Notes under the pieces: generated by a model | Told to the model about the DNA's origin: nothing | Database searches by the model: none | The model's input: only the letters and a program-made list of their open reading frames with translations | Assembly: GCA_007133445.1 (NCBI GenBank) | Contig: SLMR01000241.1 | Location: 1 to 6,382, forward strand | Source: Aquisalimonas sp. | GTDB taxonomy: Bacteria > Pseudomonadota > Gammaproteobacteria > Nitrococcales > Aquisalimonadaceae | Reading direction: 5' to 3' | DNA length: 6,382 nt | Shown: positions 1 to 5,658 of the stretch, piece by piece | Position numbering within the stretch: position 1 is the first letter of the stretch | How the letters are laid out: every line of letters begins with the position of its first letter | Translations under genes and position numbers: made by a program

Positions 1-849
1 CGCCCAATCGTCCGGGTAAATGTGGCCTTCAAGCACGATCTCCGCCGAAGCGGGCACCTGCAGGTCGGAGCCGATGCACTTGCCCAGCTCGGTCTTGCTG
101 CCGCGGAGCAGCCCGGCGAAGGCGTACTCGGAGAGGGTGTCCGGCACGGGGGTGACGGCGCCGAGAATCGTCGCCGGGTCGGCGCCCAGGGCCACCGCCA
201 CCGGAAATGGCTCGCCGGGGTGTTCCTGCTGCCATTCCTGGAAATCCAGCGCGCCGCCGCGGTGGCCGAGCCAGCGCATGATCACGCGGTTGCGGTCGAT
301 CACCTGCTGGCGGTAGATGCCCATGTTCTGGCGTTCCTTGTGGGGGCCGCGAGTGATAACGAGCGCCCAGGTGATCAGCGGACCCGCGTCGCCAGGCCAG
401 CAGGTCCAGATGGGCAGCCGTGACAGGTCCACGTCCTCGCCCTCTACCACGTGCTCCTGGCACTCCGGCCGCCGCACCGTCTTCGGGCTCATGTTCAGCA
501 CCTGCTTGAAGATGGGCAGTTGCTTCCAGGCGTCCTTCATGCCCTTGGGCGGATCAGGCTCCTTGAGAAAAGCGAGCAGCTTGCCGATCTCCCGCAGGGC
601 TTCGGTGTCTTCCGCGCCCATGCCCAGCGCCACGCGATACGGCGTGCCGAACAGGTTGCCCAGTACCGGGATGTCGGAGCCCACGGGGTTCTCGAACAAC
701 AGCGCCGGCCCGCCCTGGCGCAGGGCGCGGTCGCAGATCTCGGTCATCTCCAGTCGGGGGTCCACCCTGGCGGTGACCCGTTTCAGTTCCCCGTCGCGCT
801 CAAGGCGGTCCATGAAATCGCGCAGATCCCGGTACTTGATGTCGCCCAT
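1..849 (-). CDS. ubiD: UbiD, 4-hydroxy-3-polyprenylbenzoate decarboxylase (3' part outside window)
   Basis: This is the N-terminal 283 residues of UbiD, the prenylated-FMN-dependent decarboxylase that removes the carboxyl group of 4-hydroxy-3-polyprenylbenzoate in ubiquinone synthesis. The family is about 490-500 residues, so roughly 40% is missing at the left edge. Visible signatures include [10 protein letters not shown] (46-55), NLFGTP (65-70), LLAFLKEP (91-98), [13 protein letters not shown] (149-161), [16 protein letters not shown] (167-182) and [17 protein letters not shown] (222-238). Numbering matches E. coli UbiD: Asn175 and Glu241 are the metal ligands, and Ile178-Arg180, Arg192-Leu194 and Arg197-Gly198 are the prFMN contacts. 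The catalytic acid, Asp290 in E. coli, would lie just past the edge. The ATG at 849 is preceded by GGAGGAA (852-858), which fixes the start. It is transcribed divergently from the CPBP gene. Its cofactor partner UbiX is not in the window. Confidence 0.96.
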   Translation of the reverse strand, partial: MGDIKYRDLRDFMDRLERDGELKRVTARVDPRLEMTEICDRALRQGGPALLFENPVGSDIPVLGNLFGTPYRVALGMGAEDTEALREIGKLLAFLKEPDPPKGMKDAWKQLPIFKQVLNMSPKTVRRPECQEHVVEGEDVDLSRLPIWTCWPGDAGPLITWALVITRGPHKERQNMGIYRQQVIDRNRVIMRWLGHRGGALDFQEWQQEHPGEPFPVAVALGADPATILGAVTPVPDTLSEYAFAGLLRGSKTELGKCIGSDLQVPASAEIVLEGHIYPDDWA

Positions 850-905
850 GGTTCCTCCGCTTCGGTGTGCAGCGCTGATGATGGCACGGAACCCGGTCCG
901 CCTGC

Positions 906-920
906 ACCGCGGCACGCGGT
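906..920. promoter_or_regulatory. 6-bp perfect dyad in the ubiD/CPBP divergent intergenic region
   Basis: ACCGCG, spacer GCA, then CGCGGT forms a perfect inverted repeat. It lies between the divergent ubiD and CPBP starts, 46 bp upstream of the CPBP ATG. It abuts a weak -10-like TACACT (920-925) for the plus strand, but no good -35 box is visible. It could be an operator or a chance GC-rich palindrome. The rest of 850-965 shows only the two ribosome binding sites and the small dyad over the CPBP site. Confidence 0.25.
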
Positions 921-947
921 ACACTTCGCAGCGAGCGCTTGGCATAC

Positions 948-960
948 CTCCACCGTGGAG
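948..960 (+). promoter_or_regulatory. Shine-Dalgarno of the CPBP gene inside a small inverted repeat
   Basis: GTGGAG (955-960) lies 5 nt before the ATG at 966 and decides that start over an in-frame TTG at 939, which has no such site. The same bases form the right arm of CTCCAC-C-GTGGAG, a perfect 6-bp inverted repeat; in RNA it could fold as CTCCA/TGGAG with loop CCG. The ribosome binding site might therefore be partly occluded. The stem is short, so a regulatory effect is speculative. Confidence 0.5.
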
Positions 961-965
961 CCCGC

Positions 966-1859
966 ATGCAACGATCCCCTGCCCGTCTCCTGAAACCGCT
1001 CGCGCTTGCTGCGTGGTGCGCGGCCCTTGCCATGCTCGGTGCCCTGGTCACGCAGTGGCCCATTCGGTTCGATCACTTGCACGGCCACGAGCGAGCGGCG
1101 CTCATGCTACTCGCCCTGGCGGCGGTGGTGCTGGCACTGCTGCGTCCCTGGTCCGCCGGCTTGCGCCGACGCCTGCTGGAGTACCGGCTGGTGCGCCCGC
1201 GCTGCGGCCCCGGCGGGTTTCTGCTGATGGTGTTGGCAGTGCTGGTGATCAACTATGCCCTGCTCCTGCTGTTGACCTGGGTGCTGCGGCCGGAACAGGT
1301 CTGGGTGCCGGTGCTGGAAGGCGTTCTGGGGCAGCCGGGCGGGGTGGCCATGCTGCTGGTGCTGTTGCTGCTTGCGGCGCCGTTGATCGAGGAGTGGCTG
1401 GTGCGTGGCCGGTTGCAGACCGGGGTGACCCGTTCCTGGGGTGTGCCGGCGGCGATTGCCTTGTCGGCAACGGTGTTTGCCTGGCTGCACGGCATCCCGT
1501 CACTGGTGCCGGTCTACGTCGTCTTCGGGTTGCTGCTCGGTGCCGCCGTCTGGCTCACCGGCAGCGTCTGGACAGGGGTGGTCATTCACGCCGCCCACAA
1601 CGGCTCTACCCTGGGGTTGTTTCTGCTGGCCCAGGCGGCGGGTGTGGACGCCGGCGAGGCTGCGGAGGCCGAGGAGTTCGCGGGTCTGCTGACCACCGGG
1701 GGGATCGGCCTGCTGCTTGGCGCCGCTTTGCTGGCGCTGGCCGTTCGCGTTGGTGACTGGCCACGCCTGCAACGTGTCCGGGCGTTCGCCTGGCGGCCGC
1801 TGCTGTGGCTGGGGCCGCCGCTGGTGGTGATCAACCTGCTGCCTGTTGTGGCGGGTTGA
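966..1859 (+). CDS. CPBP-family (Rce1-like) intramembrane glutamic endopeptidase
   Basis: This is a 297-residue, very hydrophobic inner-membrane protein with the three CPBP (Rce1/ABI, PF02517-type) motifs in order: EExxxR as Glu142-Glu143...Arg147, FxxxH as Phe171...His175, and HxxxN as His208...Asn212. All the expected catalytic residues are present. By eye there are eight or nine membrane segments, near 11-29, 43-60, 84-107, 125-141, 157-175, 180-198, 200-223, 243-260 and 277-295. The catalytic core is about 125-225. An acidic, Ala/Glu-rich loop (about 226-240) and two further helices follow. Eukaryotic Rce1 cleaves CAAX-prenylated proteins. Bacterial relatives are associated with bacteriocin immunity or processing of membrane and secreted substrates, but most have no known substrate, and none is suggested here. 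The start at 966 has GTGGAG five bases upstream. It is a single gene, divergent from ubiD and convergent with xthA. Confidence 0.88.
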   Translation: MQRSPARLLKPLALAAWCAALAMLGALVTQWPIRFDHLHGHERAALMLLALAAVVLALLRPWSAGLRRRLLEYRLVRPRCGPGGFLLMVLAVLVINYALLLLLTWVLRPEQVWVPVLEGVLGQPGGVAMLLVLLLLAAPLIEEWLVRGRLQTGVTRSWGVPAAIALSATVFAWLHGIPSLVPVYVVFGLLLGAAVWLTGSVWTGVVIHAAHNGSTLGLFLLAQAAGVDAGEAAEAEEFAGLLTTGGIGLLLGAALLALAVRVGDWPRLQRVRAFAWRPLLWLGPPLVVINLLPVVAG

Positions 1860-1924
1860 TATGGGGTGCGGAACGGCGGAGTTCCCTGGTAGGCAGTGCT
1901 CGGCGGGACCATCAGTCCATGGTT

Positions 1925-1941
1925 GGCATCCGGTGGATGCC
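1925..1941. terminator. Perfect 7-bp stem-loop downstream of the CPBP gene
   Basis: GGCATCC, loop GGT, GGATGCC folds into a perfect 7-bp hairpin 65 nt after the CPBP stop and one base before the first REP-like copy. It lacks a run of T residues, so it is not a standard intrinsic terminator. It may act as a 3' end-stabilising structure or belong to the adjacent repeat cluster. The stretch 1860-1924 shows no gene and only a weak GGAAC/GTTCC dyad. Confidence 0.35.
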
Positions 1942-1942
1942 C

Positions 1943-1964
1943 GGTGCATCAAGATGCACCCTAC
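1943..1964 (-). repeat. REP-like palindrome, copy 1 (flank type B)
   Basis: Read on the minus strand, this is the head GTAG followed by GGTGCATC-TT-GATGCACC, an 8-bp perfect stem with a TT centre. Three more identical 22-bp copies occur at 2018-2039, 3358-3379 and 3425-3446. A GTAG-type head beside a hairpin is the hallmark of REP sequences mobilised by RAYT (TnpA_REP) enzymes. Copies 1 and 2 form a 23-bp perfect inverted pair (1943-1965 with 2017-2039) facing head to head across 51 nt. A small CGGAC-GTG-GTCCG hairpin (1964-1976) overlaps the head side. Confidence 0.75.
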
Positions 1965-2017
1965 GGACGTGGTCCGACGCCGTGCACATCTGCCATGACC
2001 CGGCGCCTTGCCGAGGC

Positions 2018-2039
2018 GTAGGGTGCATCTTGATGCACC
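2018..2039 (+). repeat. REP-like palindrome, copy 2 (flank type A)
   Basis: This is an identical 22-bp unit in plus orientation, 45 bp beyond the 3' end of xthA. Identity with copy 3 extends leftward to 26 bp (2014-2039 versus 3354-3379), and looser similarity continues about 15-20 bp further. Together with copy 1 it can fold either as two small hairpins or as one long stem. It lies in the convergent CPBP/xthA interval, a typical place for REP elements. Confidence 0.75.
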
Positions 2040-2052
2040 ATCAACCGGGGCC

Positions 2053-2068
2053 GGCGGCTCACACCGCC
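2053..2068. terminator. GC stem-loop just past the xthA stop
   Basis: GGCGG, loop CTCACA, CCGCC forms a 5-bp GC hairpin 16 nt beyond the xthA stop codon on the minus strand. No U-tract follows in the direction of xthA transcription, where copy 2 of the REP-like repeat comes next. It could contribute to 3' end formation, but the support is weak. Confidence 0.25.
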
Positions 2069-2084
2069 AACCTGGCTCGCCGAG

Positions 2085-2855
2085 TCACCGGTCCGCGAAC
2101 TCCGCCACCACCGGCGCATGGTCGGAAGGTCGTTCCCAGCGCCGCGGTTCCATGTCCACGCGGCTTGCGGTGCACTGGGCAGCGAGGGCGGGGCTGGCCA
2201 GGACCAGGTCAATCCGCAGACCGCGGTTTCGCTTGAAGTTGTTCATGCGGTAATCCCACCAGGAAAACACCTGCTCGTCCTGTGGGAAACGGCGGAAGGT
2301 GTCTTCCAGGCCCAGGTCGGTCAGCGCCTTCAGCGCGGCGTGTTCCGGCTCGCTGAAGAGCACCTTGCCCCGCCATTCCTCCGGGTCATGCACATCGGCG
2401 TCGGCGGGGGCAATGTTGAAATCCCCCACCACCGCGAGGCGCGGATGGCGCGCCATTTCGTCGGCGAGCCAGTCCCGCAGCCGAGCCAGCCAGTCCAGCT
2501 TGTAGGCATACTTCTCGCTGCCCACCTCCGAGCCGTTGGGCACGTACAGGTTGATGAAGCGCAGGTCGCCGATGGTCCCCGCCATGACACGGCGCTGGGG
2601 GTCGTCAACGCCGGGGATGTCGGTGACGGTCTCGCGGATGGGCGCCCTGGCCAGTACGGCGACGCCGTTGTAGGTCTTCTGGCCTGCGTAGACGACGTGG
2701 TAACCCGCCTCCTGCAGCGCCGCGGCCGGGAAGTTGTCGTCGGTGAGCTTGGTCTCCTGCAGGCCCACCACGTCAGGCTGCTCGCTAGCCAGCCAGTGGA
2801 GCACGTGGGGCAGGCGGACTTTGAGGGAATTGACGTTCCAGGATGCCAGTTTCAT
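2085..2855 (-). CDS. xthA: Exodeoxyribonuclease III / AP endonuclease
   Basis: This 256-residue enzyme of the exonuclease-endonuclease-phosphatase fold cuts DNA 5' of abasic sites, removes 3' blocking groups and degrades 3' ends of duplex DNA in base-excision repair. The signature residues are all present: Asn7 (SWNVNS), Glu34 (LQETK), Tyr104 and Asn106 (LYVPNG), Asp145 and Asn147 (GDFNIAP), Asp216 (RGLRID), and Asp245-His246 (PSDHAP). These correspond to the catalytic and metal-binding set of E. coli ExoIII (268 residues). The sequence is close to full length for the ExoIII class and starts at the usual MK-L-x-S-W-N. The start lies 7 nt after the stop of the HIT gene. Only a weak GGAA site precedes it, about 11 nt upstream within the HIT gene end, so translation is probably coupled to HIT. 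Confidence 0.96.
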   Translation of the reverse strand: MKLASWNVNSLKVRLPHVLHWLASEQPDVVGLQETKLTDDNFPAAALQEAGYHVVYAGQKTYNGVAVLARAPIRETVTDIPGVDDPQRRVMAGTIGDLRFINLYVPNGSEVGSEKYAYKLDWLARLRDWLADEMARHPRLAVVGDFNIAPADADVHDPEEWRGKVLFSEPEHAALKALTDLGLEDTFRRFPQDEQVFSWWDYRMNNFKRNRGLRIDLVLASPALAAQCTASRVDMEPRRWERPSDHAPVVAEFADR

Positions 2856-2862
2856 CGCGACG

Positions 2863-3297
2863 TCAGTTCCAGTTCAGATGCTTGGCGATGGTCGCGGCCA
2901 CGGCCTTGAGTTCTTCCGGGTCGGCTTGATCCTTGCCGTGGCTGCGGCGGTCCTGGCCCTCCCAGCGGGGGATGATGTGCTGGTGGTAATGGAACACGGT
3001 CTGGCCGGCCGCTTCGCCGTTGAACTGGGTCAGGGCGATGCCGTGGGGCTGGATGGCCGCCTGGATGGCCCGGGCGACGTCCTGGGCGCTGGCGATGAAG
3101 GTCTGCAGCAGATCGGTGGGCATCTCCAGCAGGTTGGGATAGTGGGCCTTGGGGATTACCAGGGTATGGCCGCGTGAGGACGGGAAGGCGTCCATGAAGG
3201 CGACCACGTGCTCGGTCTGGCCGACGATGGCGGCGGGGATCTCGCCGGCGACGATCTTGCAGAAGATGCAGTTCGGGTCGGTGGGGTGCTCTGCCAT
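2863..3297 (-). CDS. HIT-family nucleotide hydrolase (Hit/YhaE-like)
   Basis: This 144-residue histidine-triad protein has the active-site string HYHQH (His103, His105, His107) after GQTVF; the central histidine is the expected nucleophile of the family. An N-terminal CxxC (Cys10, Cys13, in CIFCKI) with RGHTLVIPKAHYPN (42-55) resembles the zinc-site HIT branch, and Asn93 fits the conserved Asn of the phosphate pocket. Length and C-terminal extension resemble B. subtilis Hit (145 residues) more than E. coli HinT (119 residues). Such proteins hydrolyse AMP-linked substrates such as AMP-lysine, adenosine phosphoramidates or dinucleoside polyphosphates in the cytosol; the true substrate is unknown. 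A strong GAAGGAG (3306-3312) sits 8 nt before the ATG. It is the first gene of a HIT-xthA pair with a 7-bp gap. Confidence 0.92.
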   Translation of the reverse strand: MAEHPTDPNCIFCKIVAGEIPAAIVGQTEHVVAFMDAFPSSRGHTLVIPKAHYPNLLEMPTDLLQTFIASAQDVARAIQAAIQPHGIALTQFNGEAAGQTVFHYHQHIIPRWEGQDRRSHGKDQADPEELKAVAATIAKHLNWN

Positions 3298-3357
3298 TGT
3301 TTGATCTCCTTCAGATTGTGCTTGGTATCTGGGTCACGACGGTGCTTTACGCCAGGC

Positions 3358-3379
3358 GTAGGGTGCATCTTGATGCACC
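3358..3379 (+). repeat. REP-like palindrome, copy 3 (flank type A)
   Basis: This copy is identical to copy 2 over 26 bp (3354-3379) and has the same orientation. It lies 60 bp upstream of the HIT start and so probably near or within its promoter or leader. With copy 4 it forms a 23-bp perfect inverted pair (3357-3379 with 3425-3447), here with the GTAG heads outside and a 45-nt centre. Confidence 0.75.
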
Positions 3380-3398
3380 GTAAACGGCCTCCGATCAA

Positions 3399-3411
3399 CC
3401 GCCTCGGGCGG
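3399..3411. repeat. Central hairpin between REP-like copies 3 and 4
   Basis: CCGCC-TCG-GGCGG is a perfect 5-bp stem with a 3-nt loop, almost exactly in the middle of the 45-nt spacer between copies 3 and 4. The three consecutive hairpins in 3358-3446 give the interval a BIME-like architecture. No U-tract follows on either strand, so I do not call it an intrinsic terminator. Confidence 0.45.
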
Positions 3412-3424
3412 CGTGTCGGGAGAA

Positions 3425-3446
3425 GGTGCATCAAGATGCACCCTAC
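3425..3446 (-). repeat. REP-like palindrome, copy 4 (flank type B)
   Basis: This is an identical 22-bp unit in minus orientation, 18 bp beyond the opdA stop codon. The sequence outside its GTAG head (CCATGTCCGC, read on the minus strand) resembles that of copy 1 (CCACGTCC), apart from two extra bases and one substitution. Copies 1 and 4 therefore share one flank type, distinct from copies 2 and 3. It would be transcribed in the 3' region of opdA mRNA. Confidence 0.75.
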
Positions 3447-3464
3447 GCGGACATGGGCGGCGGC

Positions 3465-5507
3465 TCAGGCCGCCAGGCCGCTGTGCCGCAGTAGCGCATC
3501 CACCGTCGGCTCGCGACCGCGGAACGCCTTGTAGAGGTCCATCAGGTCCTCGGAACCGCCCTTTTCGAGGATGTGCTCCAGGAAGTCCCGCCCGGCCTCC
3601 TGGCTGAACACGCCTTCCTCCTCGAAGCGTGAGTAGGCGTCGGCAGAGAGGACTTCGGCCCACTTGTAGCTGTAGTAACCCGCCGCGTAGCCGCCTGCGA
3701 AGATGTGCATGAAGCCGTGGGGGAAGCGGTGCCAGGCCGGTGGGCGAACCACGGCGGTCATGTCCCGGGCTTCGTCCAGTGTCTCCAGCACGCGGGCGCC
3801 GCGCACCGGATCATGCTCCAGGTGCAGCTTGAAGTCGAACAGCGAGAACTCCAGCTGGCGGACCATGGCCATGGCGGACTGGAAGTTCCTGGCGGCTTGC
3901 ATGCGCTGGAAGAGGTCCTCGGGAATGGGCTCGCCGGTGTCCACGTGGGCGGCGAACAGGTCCAGGGCCTCGCGCTCCCAGCACCAGTTCTCCATGAACT
4001 GGCTGGGCAGCTCCACCGCATCCCACGGCACGCCGTGAATCCCGGCCACTGAGGCGGCGCCGACGCGGGTGAGCATGTGGTGCAGGCCGTGGCCAAATTC
4101 GTGGAACAGGGTCTCCACCTCGGTGTGAGTCAGCAGCGCCGGCTTGTCGCCCACGGGGGGCGCGAAGTTGCAGGTGAGAAAGGCCACCGGCGTCTGCACG
4201 CCGTCGCCGGTGTCGCGGCGCACCTTGCATTCGGCCATCCAGGCGCCGCTGCGCTTGTCGCTGCGGGCGTAGAGATCGGTATAGAAGCGCCCGCGCAGGG
4301 TGCCGTCCGGATCGCGGATCTCGAAGAACTGCACATCCGGGTGCCAGGTTTCCACGGCAGCGGTGTTCTCGCGAATCTCTACCCCGTAGAGCCGCTCTAC
4401 CACCTGGAACAGGCCGTCGATCACCCGCTGGGCCGGGAAGTAGGGGCGCAGGTCCTCCTGGGAGATGGCGTAGCGGTCCTGGCGCAGCTGTTCGGAGGCG
4501 AAGGTCACGTCCCAGGGCTGCAGATCGTCCAGGCCCAGGTGGTCCCGGGCGAAGACCTGCAGTTCACTGAATTCGCGCTCCGCCTGCGGTTTTGCGCGCC
4601 GAGCCAGGTCGGTGAGGAAGTCGACGACCGCCGCCGGCGAGTCGGCCATCTTGGTGGCCAGGGACAGCTCGGCATAGTTGGTATAGCCGAGCAGTTGCGC
4701 CTTCTCGTGGCGCAGGGCCAGGATCTCGTCAATGAGCGCGCTGTTGTCCCACTGGCCGGCGTGGGGGCCCTGATCCGAGGCGCGGGTGCCGAAAGCCTCG
4801 TAAACTTCCCGGCGCAGGTCACGGTCGCGGCAGTGGGTGAGAATCGCGAACACGCTGGGAAAATCCAGACCGATGCGGTAGCCGCTCTCGCCGGCCTGCT
4901 GCGCGGCCTGCTCCAGCATGGCCAGGTTGGACTCGGGTAGGCCGGCGAGCCGCCCGGCGTCGTCCAGCTGCTTGTGCCAGGCGTTGGTGGCGTCCAGCAC
5001 GTTCTCCTGGAACTTCGAGCCCAGCTCCGAGAGCCGGTTGGCGATCTCCCGGTAGCGGGTCTTCTTGTCCTCGGGCAGATCGACGCCCGCCAGGCGGAAA
5101 TCGCGCAGGGCGTGTTCCACGGTGCGTCGGCGGTCGGCGGAGAGGTCCTGGAAGTCGTCCCGGTCGGCCACCGCCTGGAACGCCCGGAACAGGGTCTCGT
5201 TCTGGCCCATCTCGGTGGCGTACTCGGTGAGCTTGGGCAGGCAGGCGTTGTACGCGGCGCGCAGCTCATCGGAGTTGGCCACGGCGTTCAGGTGGCTCAC
5301 CGGTGACCACGCCCGGCTGAGCCGGTCGTCCATGGCCTCCAGGGGACGGACCAGGGAGTCCCAGGTGAAAGGCCCGTCCTGTGCCAGTAGTGCCTCCAGT
5401 CGGGCGCGGTTGTCCGCCAGGATCGTGTCGATCGCCGGTTCCACGTGTTCGGGGCGGATGGCGGAGAAGCGCGGCAGGTCGGTTGCTTCCAGCAAGGGGT
5501 TGGTCAT
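3465..5507 (-). CDS. opdA/prlC: Oligopeptidase A (M3 family zinc metallopeptidase)
   Basis: This 680-residue cytosolic thimet-type peptidase is the same length as E. coli OpdA (PrlC). It degrades short peptides, including cleaved signal peptides. The zinc site is HEFGH (His469, Glu470, His473), with the third ligand Glu499 in WDAVELPSQFMENW (495-508). The substrate-cap region IFAGGYAAGYYSYKWAEVL (602-620) and the C-terminal FRGREP (662-667) are also as in E. coli. The N-terminus MTNPLL aligns with the E. coli start, so the ATG at 5507 is well supported. The ribosome binding site is modest (GGAG 13 nt or GAG 9 nt upstream). The gene is divergent from gor and followed by a REP-like pair and then HIT-xthA on the same strand. 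Read-through into those genes is possible, but the 167-bp gap argues for separate transcription. Confidence 0.97.
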   Translation of the reverse strand: MTNPLLEATDLPRFSAIRPEHVEPAIDTILADNRARLEALLAQDGPFTWDSLVRPLEAMDDRLSRAWSPVSHLNAVANSDELRAAYNACLPKLTEYATEMGQNETLFRAFQAVADRDDFQDLSADRRRTVEHALRDFRLAGVDLPEDKKTRYREIANRLSELGSKFQENVLDATNAWHKQLDDAGRLAGLPESNLAMLEQAAQQAGESGYRIGLDFPSVFAILTHCRDRDLRREVYEAFGTRASDQGPHAGQWDNSALIDEILALRHEKAQLLGYTNYAELSLATKMADSPAAVVDFLTDLARRAKPQAEREFSELQVFARDHLGLDDLQPWDVTFASEQLRQDRYAISQEDLRPYFPAQRVIDGLFQVVERLYGVEIRENTAAVETWHPDVQFFEIRDPDGTLRGRFYTDLYARSDKRSGAWMAECKVRRDTGDGVQTPVAFLTCNFAPPVGDKPALLTHTEVETLFHEFGHGLHHMLTRVGAASVAGIHGVPWDAVELPSQFMENWCWEREALDLFAAHVDTGEPIPEDLFQRMQAARNFQSAMAMVRQLEFSLFDFKLHLEHDPVRGARVLETLDEARDMTAVVRPPAWHRFPHGFMHIFAGGYAAGYYSYKWAEVLSADAYSRFEEEGVFSQEAGRDFLEHILEKGGSEDLMDLYKAFRGREPTVDALLRHSGLAA

Positions 5508-5547
5508 GTCGGCGACTCGTCTCCAGGGTTATTCGACAATGTCCTCC

Positions 5548-5553
5548 ATTATG
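5548..5553 (-). promoter_or_regulatory. Candidate -10 box for opdA
   Basis: On the minus strand CATAAT (5 of 6 matches to TATAAT) lies about 41 nt upstream of the opdA ATG, giving a leader of roughly 34 nt. The expected -35 position (near 5571-5577) reads CACACA or TCACAC and is poor. An 8-bp inverted repeat, CCAGGGTT (5523-5530) and AACCCTGG (5582-5589), brackets the site. I saw no convincing sigma-32 box, although E. coli prlC is heat-inducible. Confidence 0.35.
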
Positions 5554-5618
5554 GCGCGTCAGGACCTCTCTGTGTGAGGGGAACCCTGGCGGGCCCCGGG
5601 CGCAGGCTTGCGCGCCCA

Positions 5619-5627
5619 TGCTATCGT
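5619..5627 (+). promoter_or_regulatory. Candidate extended -10 box for gor
   Basis: TG-C-TATCGT matches an extended -10 (TGn plus 4 of 6 of TATAAT) 31 nt upstream of the gor ATG. No recognisable -35 lies at the proper spacing, as is tolerated for extended -10 promoters. The surrounding GC-rich sequence makes this tentative. Confidence 0.3.
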
Positions 5628-5658
5628 TGCAGCGTTTTCCAGCCGGCGAGGACCTGTC

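Noticed and set aside
939..965. TTG at 939 as the start of the CPBP gene
   Set aside because: It has no Shine-Dalgarno, whereas ATG 966 has GTGGAG at a good distance and gives a normal membrane-protein N-terminus.
317..1756. Long plus-strand open frame of 479 codons across the ubiD antisense strand and the CPBP gene
   Set aside because: It overlaps two well-supported genes, its translation is low-complexity Arg/Ser/Gly-rich, and it has no recognisable domain. It is an effect of high GC.
1943..2039. The REP-like copies as intrinsic terminators
   Set aside because: The hairpins are strong but no U-tract follows on either strand. A role in 3' end stability or Rho-dependent termination remains possible.
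2118..2909. 263-codon plus-strand frame antisense to xthA
   Set aside because: The opposite strand encodes a full ExoIII with all catalytic residues; this is a mirror frame.
1943..3446. The repeats as a CRISPR array
   Set aside because: There are only four copies in alternating orientation, separated by genes, with no regular spacers and no cas genes.
1943..3446. The palindromes as binding sites of one transcription factor
   Set aside because: The asymmetric GTAG head is conserved in all four copies, and three copies lie near gene 3' ends or in a convergent interval. That fits REP elements better than operators.
4077..4940. 287-codon plus-strand frame antisense to opdA
   Set aside because: It lies fully inside the clearly conserved opdA coding sequence and has no family resemblance or ribosome binding site.
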